From JAAEQG01 sp023133475 (GTDB lineage: Bacteria; Planctomycetota; Phycisphaerae; UBA1845), in the NCBI GenBank assembly GCA_030631415.1, contig DAOVLE010000057.1:1-23539 (forward strand): DNA of 23,539 nt, given 5' to 3'. The position numbers were made by a program, and so were the translations under genes. This document shows positions 1-8,158 of the stretch, piece by piece. The notes under the pieces are model-generated. The model ran no database searches and had not been told where the DNA came from. It worked only from the letters and a program-made list of their open reading frames with translations. Numbering within the stretch: position 1 is the first letter of the stretch; each line of letters begins with the position of its first letter.

Positions 1-894
1 GAAGCTCGTGAAAACCTCAGATGAGACCAGCATGTCCGCCTTCTTGCAACCCTCAAGTACGCTTCCGCCGGATGAACCAGAATTACCTTCAGACGACGCC
101 GGCCCTCCCGAGCCGGTCTCGTCTGACCGCTGCTCCGAACCTCTCCCGAGGAGCCGGCCCAGGGCAGACGGGGATTCTCACCCCCGTCCGCCCGGCCGAC
201 CGCATCATCAACATGAGAAAACGCACGTCGCCGCTTTCGTCGTCGGTTTCATGCCCGGCACCACCCGTAAGCACCCGAACGGGCCGCCACTGCCTTGCAG
301 CGGACACCGTCGCGCTCCCGCGAGCTTCTACTTGCGGCACACTCCCAGACTTGGGCGTTTGAATCACCTGCCTGACACAGCAGGCACCGAGCATCACCCC
401 GGCAGCCCAAGCCCTTCCTCGGTTAGCAATACTCTTCACGCAGCCGGTCACGTCGCTTGACCAAATGGCCGTATGTCCGGGGCTCCCGCTCCGGCATAGT
501 CTCCGCGCGCCACAGGCGCACGATTTCGGGGGGCAGAACCTAGAAGCTCCCCCTTACCCACCAGCCAAGGTCTTTCTAACGCGGTTCGGCACCGTCTCCG
601 ACTGCGTTCACCGTCAAGGGCTTGATGCCCCTTTCATGGTTGAGCTATTCACCGTCGGCTTTTTCGGCCGATCGCCGAGCGTTGTCATGCGCCCGATTGC
701 GTACGTCGCCGCACGCAAGCTCCCCACGACGGCCAAGGTTGAACGAACCTGACGGGACTCTCACCCGATTCGCCGAAATGGCTGTGGTCCGAACCCCCTG
801 GGGGGATTAGCTGCATCAGCAGCGTCACCCACTTCGAGCACTGCGGCTGAGCCGAAGCTCAGTCTGTCCCGATCGCCCGGTTTCCGGGCACCGG
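1..894 (-). other. Protein-poor region with group II intron domain I-like RNA structure
   Basis: No open frame here reads like a known protein. On the minus strand there are two similar stem-loops of the form GGGTGAGARTCCC, at 162-193 (12-pair stem with one G-T pair) and at about 752-769. This kind of element is typical of domain I of bacterial group II introns, and the stretch near 520-560 (minus, GGGAGCTTCTAGGTTCTGCC) has the same flavour. Because this lies downstream, on the minus strand, of a domain V, it may be the 5' part of a second intron in tandem, or a rearranged copy. I see no reverse transcriptase motif (YADD). The intron ends cannot be placed by eye. Confidence 0.4.
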
Positions 895-1000
895 CTATGG
901 GATAGAACCTGTAGATTGACTCGTTGACGAGGTTTACTTACAGGAGCCTCCCTCGAACCGGACAAGCGTGTCTCCACGCATCCGGCTCTACGTGCCTCCA
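895..1000 (-). ncRNA. Group II intron 3' portion: domain V and domain VI
   Basis: Reading the minus strand, 988 down to 955 is a 34-nt hairpin starting GAGCCGGATGCG and ending TTGTCCGGTTC, which matches the length and the GAGCCG...CGGTTC frame of group II intron domain V, the catalytic core helix. It is followed by a helix with arms CCTGTA/TACAGG (939-944 with 908-913 on the plus strand) and an inner CTCGT/ACGAG helix (920-931), as expected for domain VI with unpaired A residues available as branch point. No reverse transcriptase frame lies upstream on this strand, so the intron is either ORF-less or a remnant. The 3' splice site is probably between 890 and 903. Confidence 0.75.
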
Positions 1001-1462
1001 GCTTGACGGGTGATATGACCGTCCTCTTAGCCCGGCTGGTGAGGCCGGGTTTACCGAGCGCTGGAGCTCACATCGATGACGCCAGACGATGCGCGTTTGC
1101 GCTGCTGGCGACAGTGAAACATCGTTTCACAAACCCAGAATAGCGCATTCAGACGAGCTAGTCACGCTCCGCTCCTGCCTCTGTCCACCAACCTTCGCAA
1201 CGTCGAATCTAGCCTCCTCGGCTCCGTCCAGGCTTGTTCCGCATCCTCCTTCGCTCCGAGCCATCGGCCCCCGCAGCCTGCGGCCCGCTTTCGGCCTCCG
1301 TCGCGGCAGCGGTCGCCGCCAGGCCTTCGGCCTGTCACGCCCGCCGCTTGCTCCTCCGACCTGAGCCCGTCGACCTCTCCGCTCGTGTCCTCCACGGCGG
1401 GATTTTCGTTCGCCAACACGTCGTGAACGAAACGAAAACCCCTTTTCTTTGGAGGACACAAG
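1001..1462. other. Intergenic region before the ardC-like gene
   Basis: This GC-rich stretch has no convincing protein. On the minus strand the part nearest the domain V (1001-1070) contains a GC-rich hairpin (GCCCGGCTGGTGAGGCCGGG region, 1030-1050) and probably belongs to intron domain IV. The rest holds several short frames with biased, low-information translations that I judge to be non-coding. A purine-rich ribosome-binding site (GGAGGA) ends it, about 8 bases before the ATG at 1463. Confidence 0.4.
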
Positions 1463-2269
1463 ATGAAAGCAGAACAAGCCAAGAAACTCGCCGAGCAAGG
1501 AATCGCCGACCTCGCCGCCGCCCTGGAACAGGGCAAGAGCGCGGCTTTGGAGACATATCTCCGGACTATGGCCAAGTTCCACCATTACAGTTTCGGTAAC
1601 TGCATGCTGATCACCCTGCAGCGGCCGGACGCGACGCACGTCGCCGGCTTCCAGGCATGGAAGAAGCTCAAGCGATACGTTAAGCGGGGCGAAAAGGGCA
1701 TCGTGATCATCGCCCCCATGGTCATCCGTCCGAAAGAAGGTGAGCAGCCCGACGACAACACCGACGAGCGCTCCCGCCTGTGATTCAGGGCCGTCCACGT
1801 GTTCGACCTCAGCCAGACGGATGGCGAGCCGGTACCCGAATTTGCCCGCATGACGGGCGACCCACGCGGCCACTTCAGGCAGCTTATGAATTATGCAACC
1901 AACCACCAAGGCATCGGCGTTGTGTTCGACCATCTTCCGCCCGGCGTTGACGGCGAATCCTCAGGTGGGGTCCTCCGCCTCCGAGTCGGGCTCGGGCCGG
2001 CAGGTGAATTTCACGTACTCGCTCACGAGCTCGCCCATGAGATGCTCCACAAGGTCGCTGACGACCGGCCCCAATCGAAGACGATCCGGGAAACCGAGGC
2101 TGAAGCCGTCGCGTTTGTCGTTTGCGAAGCCATCGGGCTCGACACGAACACGGCCGCGAGCGACTACATCCAACTCTACGCTGGTGGCAAGGACACGCTT
2201 GCGCAGTCGCTCGACCGAATCCAACGAACCGCCGCAACGATCATCGAAGCTGTTACAGCAGATCAGTGA
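1463..2269 (+). pseudogene. ArdC-type antirestriction/zincin gene interrupted by an in-frame TGA
   Basis: The ATG at 1463 has a good ribosome-binding site (GGAGGACACAAG). The first 106 codons encode the N-terminal single-stranded-DNA-binding-type domain of ArdC-like proteins (FHHYSFGN, GFQAWKKL, VKRGEKGI). A TGA at 1781-1783 stops it, and the same frame continues with FRAVHVFDLSQTDGEPVPEF, the usual family linker, then a metallopeptidase-like domain with HELAH (about residues 188-192 of the restored frame). No frameshift is needed: one codon is wrong. ArdC proteins on plasmids and integrative elements protect incoming DNA from restriction. Here the protein is probably inactive or made as two pieces. 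The second half could start at GTG 1799, but no ribosome-binding site is visible there. A readthrough product or a sequencing error are alternatives. Confidence 0.8.
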
Positions 2270-2414
2270 CCGGCCATCGCCTGCGGCTCGGGACCCTGTC
2301 GGCCGTCGCTCATCCTGTTCGAGCGAAGCGAGTTGGCGACGGGCGATAGGGTGAGACGCTGGCCCTGCCTGCGGACGGGCTCCCAGAGGTCCGAGCAACA
2401 ACGGCATGAACCAC

Positions 2415-2891
2415 TCAGCGTCCCGTGTGTGCCAGCGGCACCGCCCTCATTGCAGCGATGAAACTGCCGGCGAGCTTGGCTTCAAACGCTTTCCTCTGGG
2501 CCTCGTGGCCCTTGCCGTTGCTGGGCAGTTTCATAGGCCCCAGGCGTTGTGCTTCTCGCTCGATTGACTCCAGCCCGTGCTCGGCCGCTCGAAGAAGTGC
2601 CCTCACTATGTGGCTCGCGCTGAGCCGGCTTCCCGTGACTTGTCGATAGATGGAAACCAGGGTCGCCAAGGTGGCGTCCGTCTCGGGAGCCAGGACGAAC
2701 TCTCGCTTGATGGGGGATGGTCGCGCAGCCTCACCTTGGCCTGAGACCAGAGAGATACCGACCGCTTGGAAGGAGGCAGAGGACGCCCCTGATGGCGACG
2801 AACATGGTAAAAGCGCCCTGGCGACGGCCCCCCTGTCGAGGAGCCGCGCGACAGAACTCGTTGGCGGAGGATCTGTCAGTGTCTTTGGCAT
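2415..2891 (-). CDS. Small ribbon-helix-helix-like partner of ParA
   Basis: This protein of about 158 residues starts at ATG 2891 (GTG 2897, overlapping the parA stop as GTGA, is the alternative). GGGGA lies 9 bases before the ATG. The first half is rich in Pro, Ala and Ser and looks disordered. The segment around IKREFVLAPETDATLATL followed by two helices (YRQVTGSRLSASHIVRALLRA) has the strand-helix-helix pattern of ribbon-helix-helix DNA-binding proteins. Its tight coupling to parA suggests that it is the centromere-binding partner of a type Ib-like partition system, as in ParG- or Omega-type systems. That role is inferred from context and fold pattern. I do not recognise the family by name. 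A transcriptional repressor of the operon is also possible and not exclusive. Confidence 0.65.
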   Translation of the reverse strand: MPKTLTDPPPTSSVARLLDRGAVARALLPCSSPSGASSASFQAVGISLVSGQGEAARPSPIKREFVLAPETDATLATLVSIYRQVTGSRLSASHIVRALLRAAEHGLESIEREAQRLGPMKLPSNGKGHEAQRKAFEAKLAGSFIAAMRAVPLAHTGR

Positions 2892-2893
2892 GA

Positions 2894-3793
2894 TCACGAT
2901 TCCCCACAGGCACTGACGAGCTCGTCGGCGAATCGAACCGTGGCCTGATCAACTTGCGCCTGATACGGCGGTAGCGTGCCCGCGAGAAACTCGTCTCGAT
3001 TGAGGACACGATGCTCCAACTCCGCAGCCAACTGGCGATACTGCCGCGCAGCCGCAACGCGGTTGAACTTCGGGATCTGGAACAATGTCTTGCCCTTGCC
3101 GGACAGCGTCGGGATGATCACGGCCTGAGAGATCGTGGTCTCGAACCGCCGGCCAGGCATCGCATCGTTGACCACGGCGTCGAGTTCGGCCTTCAGCCGT
3201 GTCGCGCGCCCGTCTACGTTTGTGAACACAACGCCAAGCACCTCAAGTTCCGGGTTCCGATGCGCCCGTACGTCTGCGATGTCGTTGAAAGCCTCACTCA
3301 GGCCGCCAAGCGACAGCGGGTGAGGAAATGCCGACAGCAAGAACCACTCTGATGATGCATATGACGCTACGGTCGTCGTCGCGGCGGCCGAGGGCGGCGT
3401 ATCCAGAAAGATGAAATCGTATAGCTGCCTCGCCAAGCTCAAGGGGCGGTCAAGGATGCATGTTCGGTCGATGAACTTCGAGATCAACGTGTCCAACTCC
3501 GATAGCTGCGGGCGCGACGCGATAAGATGCAAGCCACGCGGCAGGTTCTCCGTCACTGCCAGGCTCCGGACGGTTTCCTCCGTGGTCAGCAATTCAAGCG
3601 AACCGGCGAAGCTGTTCTCGGGAACGCCGAGATGGCGCGTCGCACCGGCGGCCGGATCCAAGTCGATAACGAGGCACCGACGACCCTCCAGCCCGAGAGC
3701 AGCTGCCAGATGCACGCTGTTCGTTGTCTTCCCGATTCCACCCTTCTGATTCCCCACAGCGATTACGATTCCAAGCGGTATTTGACTGTTCAT
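2894..3793 (-). CDS. parA: ParA-family partition ATPase
   Basis: A 299-residue ParA/MinD-type ATPase. The deviant Walker A box GNQKGGIGKTT lies near the N-terminus (about residues 13-23), followed by DLDPAAGAT and the Walker B segment FIFLDTPPS. The family uses ATP-dependent DNA binding to move plasmids or chromosomal regions apart, with a DNA-binding partner stimulating hydrolysis. I chose ATG 3793 because GAGGGGGGAT sits 6 bases upstream; the ATG at 3823 would add ten residues and has no such signal. Lacking a long N-terminal DNA-binding domain, it resembles the short ParA type. It overlaps the downstream ribbon-helix-helix-like gene, so the two are probably translated together. The setting (integrase, Rep-like protein) points to stable inheritance of the mobile element, not chromosome segregation. 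Confidence 0.88.
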   Translation of the reverse strand: MNSQIPLGIVIAVGNQKGGIGKTTNSVHLAAALGLEGRRCLVIDLDPAAGATRHLGVPENSFAGSLELLTTEETVRSLAVTENLPRGLHLIASRPQLSELDTLISKFIDRTCILDRPLSLARQLYDFIFLDTPPSAAATTTVASYASSEWFLLSAFPHPLSLGGLSEAFNDIADVRAHRNPELEVLGVVFTNVDGRATRLKAELDAVVNDAMPGRRFETTISQAVIIPTLSGKGKTLFQIPKFNRVAAARQYRQLAAELEHRVLNRDEFLAGTLPPYQAQVDQATVRFADELVSACGES

Positions 3794-3835
3794 GTAAATC
3801 CCCCCTCGTGTTTGTCGATGCAAATCGGCGTTTCA

Positions 3836-3856
3836 CGCATCGCGACGGACGATGCG
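3836..3856. promoter_or_regulatory. Palindrome upstream of parA (candidate operator or centromere site)
   Basis: Inverted arms CGCATCG (3836-3842) and CGATGCG (3850-3856) separated by 7 bases lie 42 bases before the parA start codon. Position and symmetry fit autoregulation of the partition operon. Function is inferred. Confidence 0.35.
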
Positions 3857-4411
3857 CTGGCAGGCCTTCCCGATGGCGGGAAGTCGCCCCTGCCGAACGC
3901 CCTCAACTGACTTCTACCTCAGATCGACCACTGAGCGCAAGCCCCGAATGATACGCGGAAAATCTGGCGGCTCGATACGCCGTGCGCGCCTACCAGCACA
4001 CAACGTGGAATCCCGATGGCAGGACATCCCGACATCCGGCTGTTGCCGATTCGAAGTTCCCACTTGTGAACTGGGGCATTTTCGATCTACGTTGGCGGGA
4101 GCGGTGCGCATCGTGCGTGCACGTGCGGCCGTCATAAAGGACCGTGACATAGAGTAATGAGGTGAGCCGACGGAAACCGGAAGCTTCGGAGCGACCTGCG
4201 GCGGTCGCTCGCTTCCGAGGCACCAATCAGGTTGACCGGTCATCGCGTTCGTGTGCGACAGTGACGTGGCAATCCTGTCGTAGCGCAGAACGCGCTTCCT
4301 GTCAACGTGCATCTCCAACGTGCCGGAATCATGCGGGCTTCTCCAGCTCCGCGCTCGCCACCGGGCAACGCAGGCACCCGTGAAGCGCCTGCTTCTCGAT
4401 TGGGGGACAGG
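3857..4411. other. Intergenic region between divergent parA and rep-like genes (possible origin region)
   Basis: About 550 bases separate the divergent parA and rep-like genes. The region holds a strong hairpin (4178-4217, listed separately). By eye I found no clear iteron series or perfect DnaA box. In many plasmids the replication origin sits next to the initiator gene, so this is the most likely place for one, but that is inference only. Confidence 0.3.
4178..4217. repeat. Long two-step hairpin upstream of the rep-like gene
   Basis: Perfect nested arms are present: CGGAAGC (4178-4184) pairs with GCTTCCG (4211-4217), and GAGCGACC (4189-4196) pairs with GGTCGCTC (4203-4210). A TTCG bulge lies on the left side and the loop is TGCGGC. 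No T-tract follows, so it is not a standard terminator. It could be a structured leader, a regulatory RNA element or an origin/nick structure for the replication gene 195 bases downstream. Confidence 0.6.
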
Positions 4412-5593
4412 ATGACGCAAGCGTACAAGAAGCAAACGGACAGTTTCGACAACTTGAGGAGAATGGCACGGAAGCCCGCCGGCGGTTTCTGCTTCATGCC
4501 GGCAGGAGTTCTGCTGGCCGCCTGGTGGGTCTTCAAGACAGAGAGAATCCGTCTGTTAGACCTCCGGGTATGGCTCGCATGTTTTGAGCTCGTAGCTCGC
4601 CGCTGCCGGCTCCAGAAAGGTCGATTGCCGCGCTATCACTGGCGTGAAATCCAGGCGTTGACTGGTCTTTCCGACGCGGGACATGTTCGACGGGCGGTAC
4701 GCCGGCTGCAGGAGGTTGGCTTACTCCGGTGGGACGAGACGCGGATCACCTTCCCCGCATCCGCCCAGGACGTGCGAGTTGCCCATGCAGACACGATGTA
4801 CGCATGGATACGGACCGTGCCCAACCGGCGACGGAAGGTGCCCGTGCCCCGGCGACTGTTGCTCTATTTGGCTCGCTCTCAGCGTCGAGTCCTCATCGCC
4901 ACAGCGCTCGGTCACATGCTCCGGTGCATGTACTACCGACAGAGGCAGTGCGTTTCGGGCGGCCGCTGCAAGGCCTCATGGATTGCGGAAGTTTTCCAGG
5001 TGGATGAGCGCACCGTCAAGGACGCCAGGCGGTCCCTGATTTTCGCCGGCTGGCTCATTCCGCAAGAATCACCGCAATGGGCCATGAACCGATGGGGCCT
5101 GGCTGTCGTCATCAACCTGTCGTGGGAGGCGCCTCGATCGACGAGACGTGCCAAATCCCCACGCCGTTCCGGCAGAATCGTCACCGGATCCCCACCCCCT
5201 TATGAAAACAGGAAACTCTCTTCGAGATCAAGAAACCAGAAACCCGCCAGCGGGCCGGCCTGGGGTTCAAAGAACAAAAGACGCCTTTGGCCGTCCACGC
5301 TTCGGCACCTCGCCCAAAGCGATTTGAAGGACTCAGCCAGATTGCAGGCGCTCTTTACGCAGGCCGCAGATAGTGGACTCGTCAGGCCAACGGAGTCGCA
5401 GCGCCTGGACTTCTTCGCCGTGGCGGAGCACGCGCTGCGAACTGCGGAGCGGAACCCCTGCGGCCTGTTTTTCTCAGTGATTCGCGCGGGTTGGTGGCAT
5501 CACATCAGCCAGGATGACGAAGATCGAGCCCGGTCAAGACTCCGCCGTCTGGACGAGATGCGACCGCGAACACGCGAGGCCATCGCCGCATGA
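4412..5593 (+). CDS. Replication-initiator-like protein with two winged-helix segments
   Basis: A 393-residue basic protein. The start at ATG 4412 is supported by TGGGGGACAG directly upstream; the longer frame from 4307 has no signal. Two DNA-binding helix-turn-helix segments are visible: HWREIQALTGLSDAGHVRRA ending in LQEVGLLRWDE, and SWIAEVFQVDERTVKDARRS ending in LIFAGWLIPQE. Both continue into wing-like strands. A Ser/Arg/Pro-rich linker follows (roughly residues 245-290), then a C-terminal helical domain (NPCGLFFSVIRAGWWHHISQ, DEDRARSRL). Tandem winged helices plus a separate C-terminal domain is the layout of many plasmid initiators. With parA nearby I infer a replication role. A multi-domain transcription factor is the alternative. 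I do not recognise a named family. Confidence 0.6.
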   Translation: MTQAYKKQTDSFDNLRRMARKPAGGFCFMPAGVLLAAWWVFKTERIRLLDLRVWLACFELVARRCRLQKGRLPRYHWREIQALTGLSDAGHVRRAVRRLQEVGLLRWDETRITFPASAQDVRVAHADTMYAWIRTVPNRRRKVPVPRRLLLYLARSQRRVLIATALGHMLRCMYYRQRQCVSGGRCKASWIAEVFQVDERTVKDARRSLIFAGWLIPQESPQWAMNRWGLAVVINLSWEAPRSTRRAKSPRRSGRIVTGSPPPYENRKLSSRSRNQKPASGPAWGSKNKRRLWPSTLRHLAQSDLKDSARLQALFTQAADSGLVRPTESQRLDFFAVAEHALRTAERNPCGLFFSVIRAGWWHHISQDDEDRARSRLRRLDEMRPRTREAIAA

Positions 5594-5620
5594 ATGCAGA
5601 ATGCGAATCAGGGGGAGGAC

Positions 5621-5914
5621 ATGCCAACAGTCACCATAGAGCTCTTCGACGAGACCGTCCGAAACACTGAACATCCCGAAGCGGTGCGATTCCGCCTCGT
5701 GCTGCGGGAAATCGCGGTCGAATACGGCACGCAGGTGGATCGCTTCGAGGTCGAGAACGGCGTTGTCACCTTCCGCGTTGGGAGCAAGGAAATGTGCGCC
5801 GCGATCTTGCGTCAGTTTCAATCGGCGATGCAGAGCGTACCGGAACTGCTGCTCGACGAACCGGAGTTCGAACGAAGGACGGAAAGGATCAGGCAGAAAC
5901 GGCGGCGAGAATGA
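5621..5914 (+). CDS. Small protein of unknown function in the mobile element
   Basis: Ninety-seven residues, starting at ATG 5621 after GGGGGAGG; the earlier in-frame ATG at 5594 has no ribosome-binding site. It begins 27 bases after the rep-like gene and is probably cotranscribed. The sequence alternates strands and helices (TVTIELFDETVRN, FRLVLREIAVEYG, VDRFEVENGVVTFRVGS) and ends in a strongly charged tail (ERRTERIRQKRRRE). No signal peptide or membrane segment is visible. I do not recognise the family. The compact fold and basic tail would suit a nucleic-acid-binding or regulatory accessory protein. Confidence 0.6.
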   Translation: MPTVTIELFDETVRNTEHPEAVRFRLVLREIAVEYGTQVDRFEVENGVVTFRVGSKEMCAAILRQFQSAMQSVPELLLDEPEFERRTERIRQKRRRE

Positions 5915-5936
5915 ACGCGGAAAGAAGGACGGTTCA

Positions 5937-5970
5937 GCTACCACCAACGCCCGCAGACGCCGGTGGTAGC
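5937..5970. terminator. Hairpin between the convergent small gene and integrase
   Basis: Perfect 9-bp arms GCTACCACC (5937-5945) and GGTGGTAGC (5962-5970) lie in the gap between two convergent genes. No T-run follows on either strand, so if it ends transcription it does so inefficiently or in a factor-dependent way. Confidence 0.4.
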
Positions 5971-6007
5971 CGCACGGCGATGATGTCGCCGGTACCGTTC
6001 CGGTAGG

Positions 6008-7246
6008 TTACCCGACCTGGGCCATGATGTCAGCCGCCCTGTTCAAGTCCAGCTCGGCGTAGACCTCGGTAACCGCGGACGAAGCGTGCCCCAGGACCAC
6101 TCGCGCCGCCTCAATGCCGAACTCCTTACGCAGGAATGTCGCGGCGTTGTGCCGCAATTGGTTCGGCGACCAGCGGTGCTGCTTCCTCCACTCCCTGATC
6201 TCGTCCTTGTTCAGCCCCTTGGGCGGCGGAAAAGCCTTGTCGCACGCCCGCTTGATGGCTTGGGCGTAGCTCCGTCGGGTGTACCGCGGCCCCGCCTCGA
6301 CCTTCGGGTTCGGCTTGGCGCGGCAGAACTGGCTGGGCTGCACCCGCGTCCTGCGTTTTGTCCGAAGGCGCTGACGGAGTTCGCAAACGGCATCAGCGGG
6401 GCTGAAGATGAACGCATCGAGGTCATGCTTCAGAAACGGGGACATAACCTGCTGGGCTTTGGGGCCGATGAAAACGACGCGATTGCGACCGTGATGCTCG
6501 GTCTTGTGTGAACCCGGTTTGTACACCCAGATTCTGCCGGACATGTCGAGATCACCGGTTCGCATGGCGGTCGCTTCCCCCGGCCGCATCCCCGTCAGGA
6601 GTTGGAGTTCAGCCATCGCTGCTACCTGCCTGGGGAGAAGCTTCAGCACTTGCTTGATGCGTTTCTCGGGGGCGGGCTCCACAGGAGCCGACTCCCGCGC
6701 CTGCGAACGGTTCCTCTTGAGCGGCTCAAGCGCCTGGAGGGCCTGCAATACGCTGGTCGACACAAACTGGTTGCTCACGCCCCATTTGAAGATGCGACGA
6801 ATACGGTTGACGCGGGCGTTGACGACGTTGCGACAGAGCCCTGCCCGGATCATGGCGCGGCGAACGGCCTTCAGCTCGGGCGGCCCGAAATCCGCCACCA
6901 GTGTCTTGCCGTAGAGCCGGGAAAGCTGCCGGACGGCATCCTTGATGTTCTCGAACTCGCCGGTTGGATGGCCATTCTTGACGTAGTAGCCTTCGGCGTG
7001 CTCCAGGTAGGCCACGACGAGTTCGCCTACGCTCAGGGCACGCGGCGAATCGAGCAGCTCACGTCGCTCGGTCAGTTGCCGGTGGTTCGACAGCCACTCG
7101 GCGATGACCTGTTCGTACCGTTGCCGGCTCTCCTCCGTGCCATGCTGGCCGAGGTAGATGTCGCGGCCGTTCAGCCGGACGACGGCCAGGCCGGAAGGCT
7201 TGTGGAGGCGATACTTGGGGATTCGTGCGGAACGTCTGTCGGGCAT
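6008..7246 (-). CDS. Tyrosine-type site-specific recombinase (integrase)
   Basis: A 412-residue integrase that probably inserts and excises the element at the neighbouring tRNA-Gly gene. The start at ATG 7246 follows GAGGAG at 8 bases. The N-terminal part (PKYRLHKPSGLAVVRLNGRD) resembles the arm-type DNA-binding region, and a SAM-like core-binding domain follows. The catalytic domain has the first Arg in LLTGMRPGEATAMR (about residue 220), a HKTEHHGRNR segment, NQLRHNAATFLRKEF where the usual HxxR box reads NxxR (about residue 363), LGHAS, and the nucleophilic Tyr in VYAEL (about residue 396). To my knowledge the His-to-Asn change is common in planctomycete integrases and does not by itself mean inactivity. 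The gene lies on the 3' side of the tRNA on the same strand, the typical layout for an integrative element. Confidence 0.92.
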   Translation of the reverse strand: MPDRRSARIPKYRLHKPSGLAVVRLNGRDIYLGQHGTEESRQRYEQVIAEWLSNHRQLTERRELLDSPRALSVGELVVAYLEHAEGYYVKNGHPTGEFENIKDAVRQLSRLYGKTLVADFGPPELKAVRRAMIRAGLCRNVVNARVNRIRRIFKWGVSNQFVSTSVLQALQALEPLKRNRSQARESAPVEPAPEKRIKQVLKLLPRQVAAMAELQLLTGMRPGEATAMRTGDLDMSGRIWVYKPGSHKTEHHGRNRVVFIGPKAQQVMSPFLKHDLDAFIFSPADAVCELRQRLRTKRRTRVQPSQFCRAKPNPKVEAGPRYTRRSYAQAIKRACDKAFPPPKGLNKDEIREWRKQHRWSPNQLRHNAATFLRKEFGIEAARVVLGHASSAVTEVYAELDLNRAADIMAQVG

Positions 7247-7268
7247 GATTTGGGCTCCTCGAAGCTCG

Positions 7269-7288
7269 AAAGTGGTAATTACCACTTT
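7269..7288. promoter_or_regulatory. Perfect 20-bp palindrome in front of the integrase
   Basis: AAAGTGGTAATTACCACTTT is fully self-complementary and ends 22 bases before the integrase ATG, between the integrase and the tRNA. Its symmetry and place suit an operator for integrase expression or a recombinase/excisionase binding site. Confidence 0.55.
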
Positions 7289-7362
7289 TCGGGGCTTTCA
7301 GAGCCGCTCTGCCCGACGCAGGCAGGTACGCTAAACAGCGTTCGGCCAAGGGATTATATCAA

Positions 7363-7434
<72 letters not shown>

Positions 7435-7546
7435 AAACGCGGTTTTGCACTACATTTCGCCACCGTTCTGCACTATAATTCTTCAGGCGGCGAGGGCTGC
7501 GATGCCCTCCGCAAGCTAACGAAACATTGTACCACAAAGCCCGAGC

Positions 7547-8158
7547 ATGGCAACGCATCGCAAGAAACGAATTCCCAAACTCTGCTACACGAAACTCCGG
7601 GGCATCGGCTGGCACGTCGCGATTCGGGATCCCGAGACCGGCCTCCCGCGTAAGATCCGGTTCGGAAACGTGGACAAGCGGAAAGCGGAGAAGCTGTACC
7701 ATGAGTGGTTGGCCGAGCACCTGGGCGTGGGTCCAAACGGCAACCCACAGACGAAGTCGCCCAAGCCGCGACGGCGGAACCAGGCGGCCCCGGTCATGGT
7801 GCCGGGTTGCATCCTGGAGATATCAAGCCGGTTGCGCGAACTGGAGAAGACACGGACAGGGAGCACTCGCCCGCATGCGCGTCGAGGATGTCGCGATGGA
7901 GGACGTAGAGGAGTTCAACCGCGGCATCGTCGAACGCGGTCTGTCCGCTTCACAGGTCTCGAAGCGGCTGCAGATGGTGAAGTCCCTCATTGACCGGGCT
8001 GGATGGCCATTGGCATGGGCTTTGGCCAGAGCGACCTGGCGGCGGTTCGCGCGGGTCAGATCGACGGCGAAGCATACAACCTTCGACGCGGAAAGACCGG
8101 CATCGCTCGCTACGGTGACACGCCGAAACTCGTGTGGATTTTGCTCCAGAAGTACCTC
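7547..8158 (+). pseudogene. Decayed second tyrosine recombinase
   Basis: Pieces of one integrase follow each other in changing frames. From ATG 7547 the frame gives an N-terminal segment (KLCYTKLRGIGWHVAIRDPE, KAEKLYHEWLAEHLG). At about 7850 it jumps to a second frame (HGQGALARMRVEDVAMEDVE, SQVSKRLQMVKSLIDRAGW). At about 8003 it returns to the first frame (AIGMGFGQSDLAAVRAGQID, LRRGKTGIARYGDTPKLVW). Compared with the family layout, sequence is missing at both jumps, and everything after the first catalytic Arg region is lost where intergenic repeats begin. It lies on the 5' side of the same tRNA and probably marks an older insertion. It cannot make a working enzyme. Confidence 0.75.

Noticed and set aside
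89..451. 120-codon open frame on the minus strand in the left end
   Set aside because: The translation has no domain-like features and overlaps the intron-like stem-loop at 162-193; more likely RNA than protein.
1781..1783. TGA in ardC as a selenocysteine or recoded Trp codon
   Set aside because: It lies in an interdomain linker, not an active site, and no other gene in the window uses TGA as sense.
1127..1933. 268-codon minus-strand frame
   Set aside because: It lies opposite the ArdC-like gene, whose two domains are recognisable; the minus translation is not.
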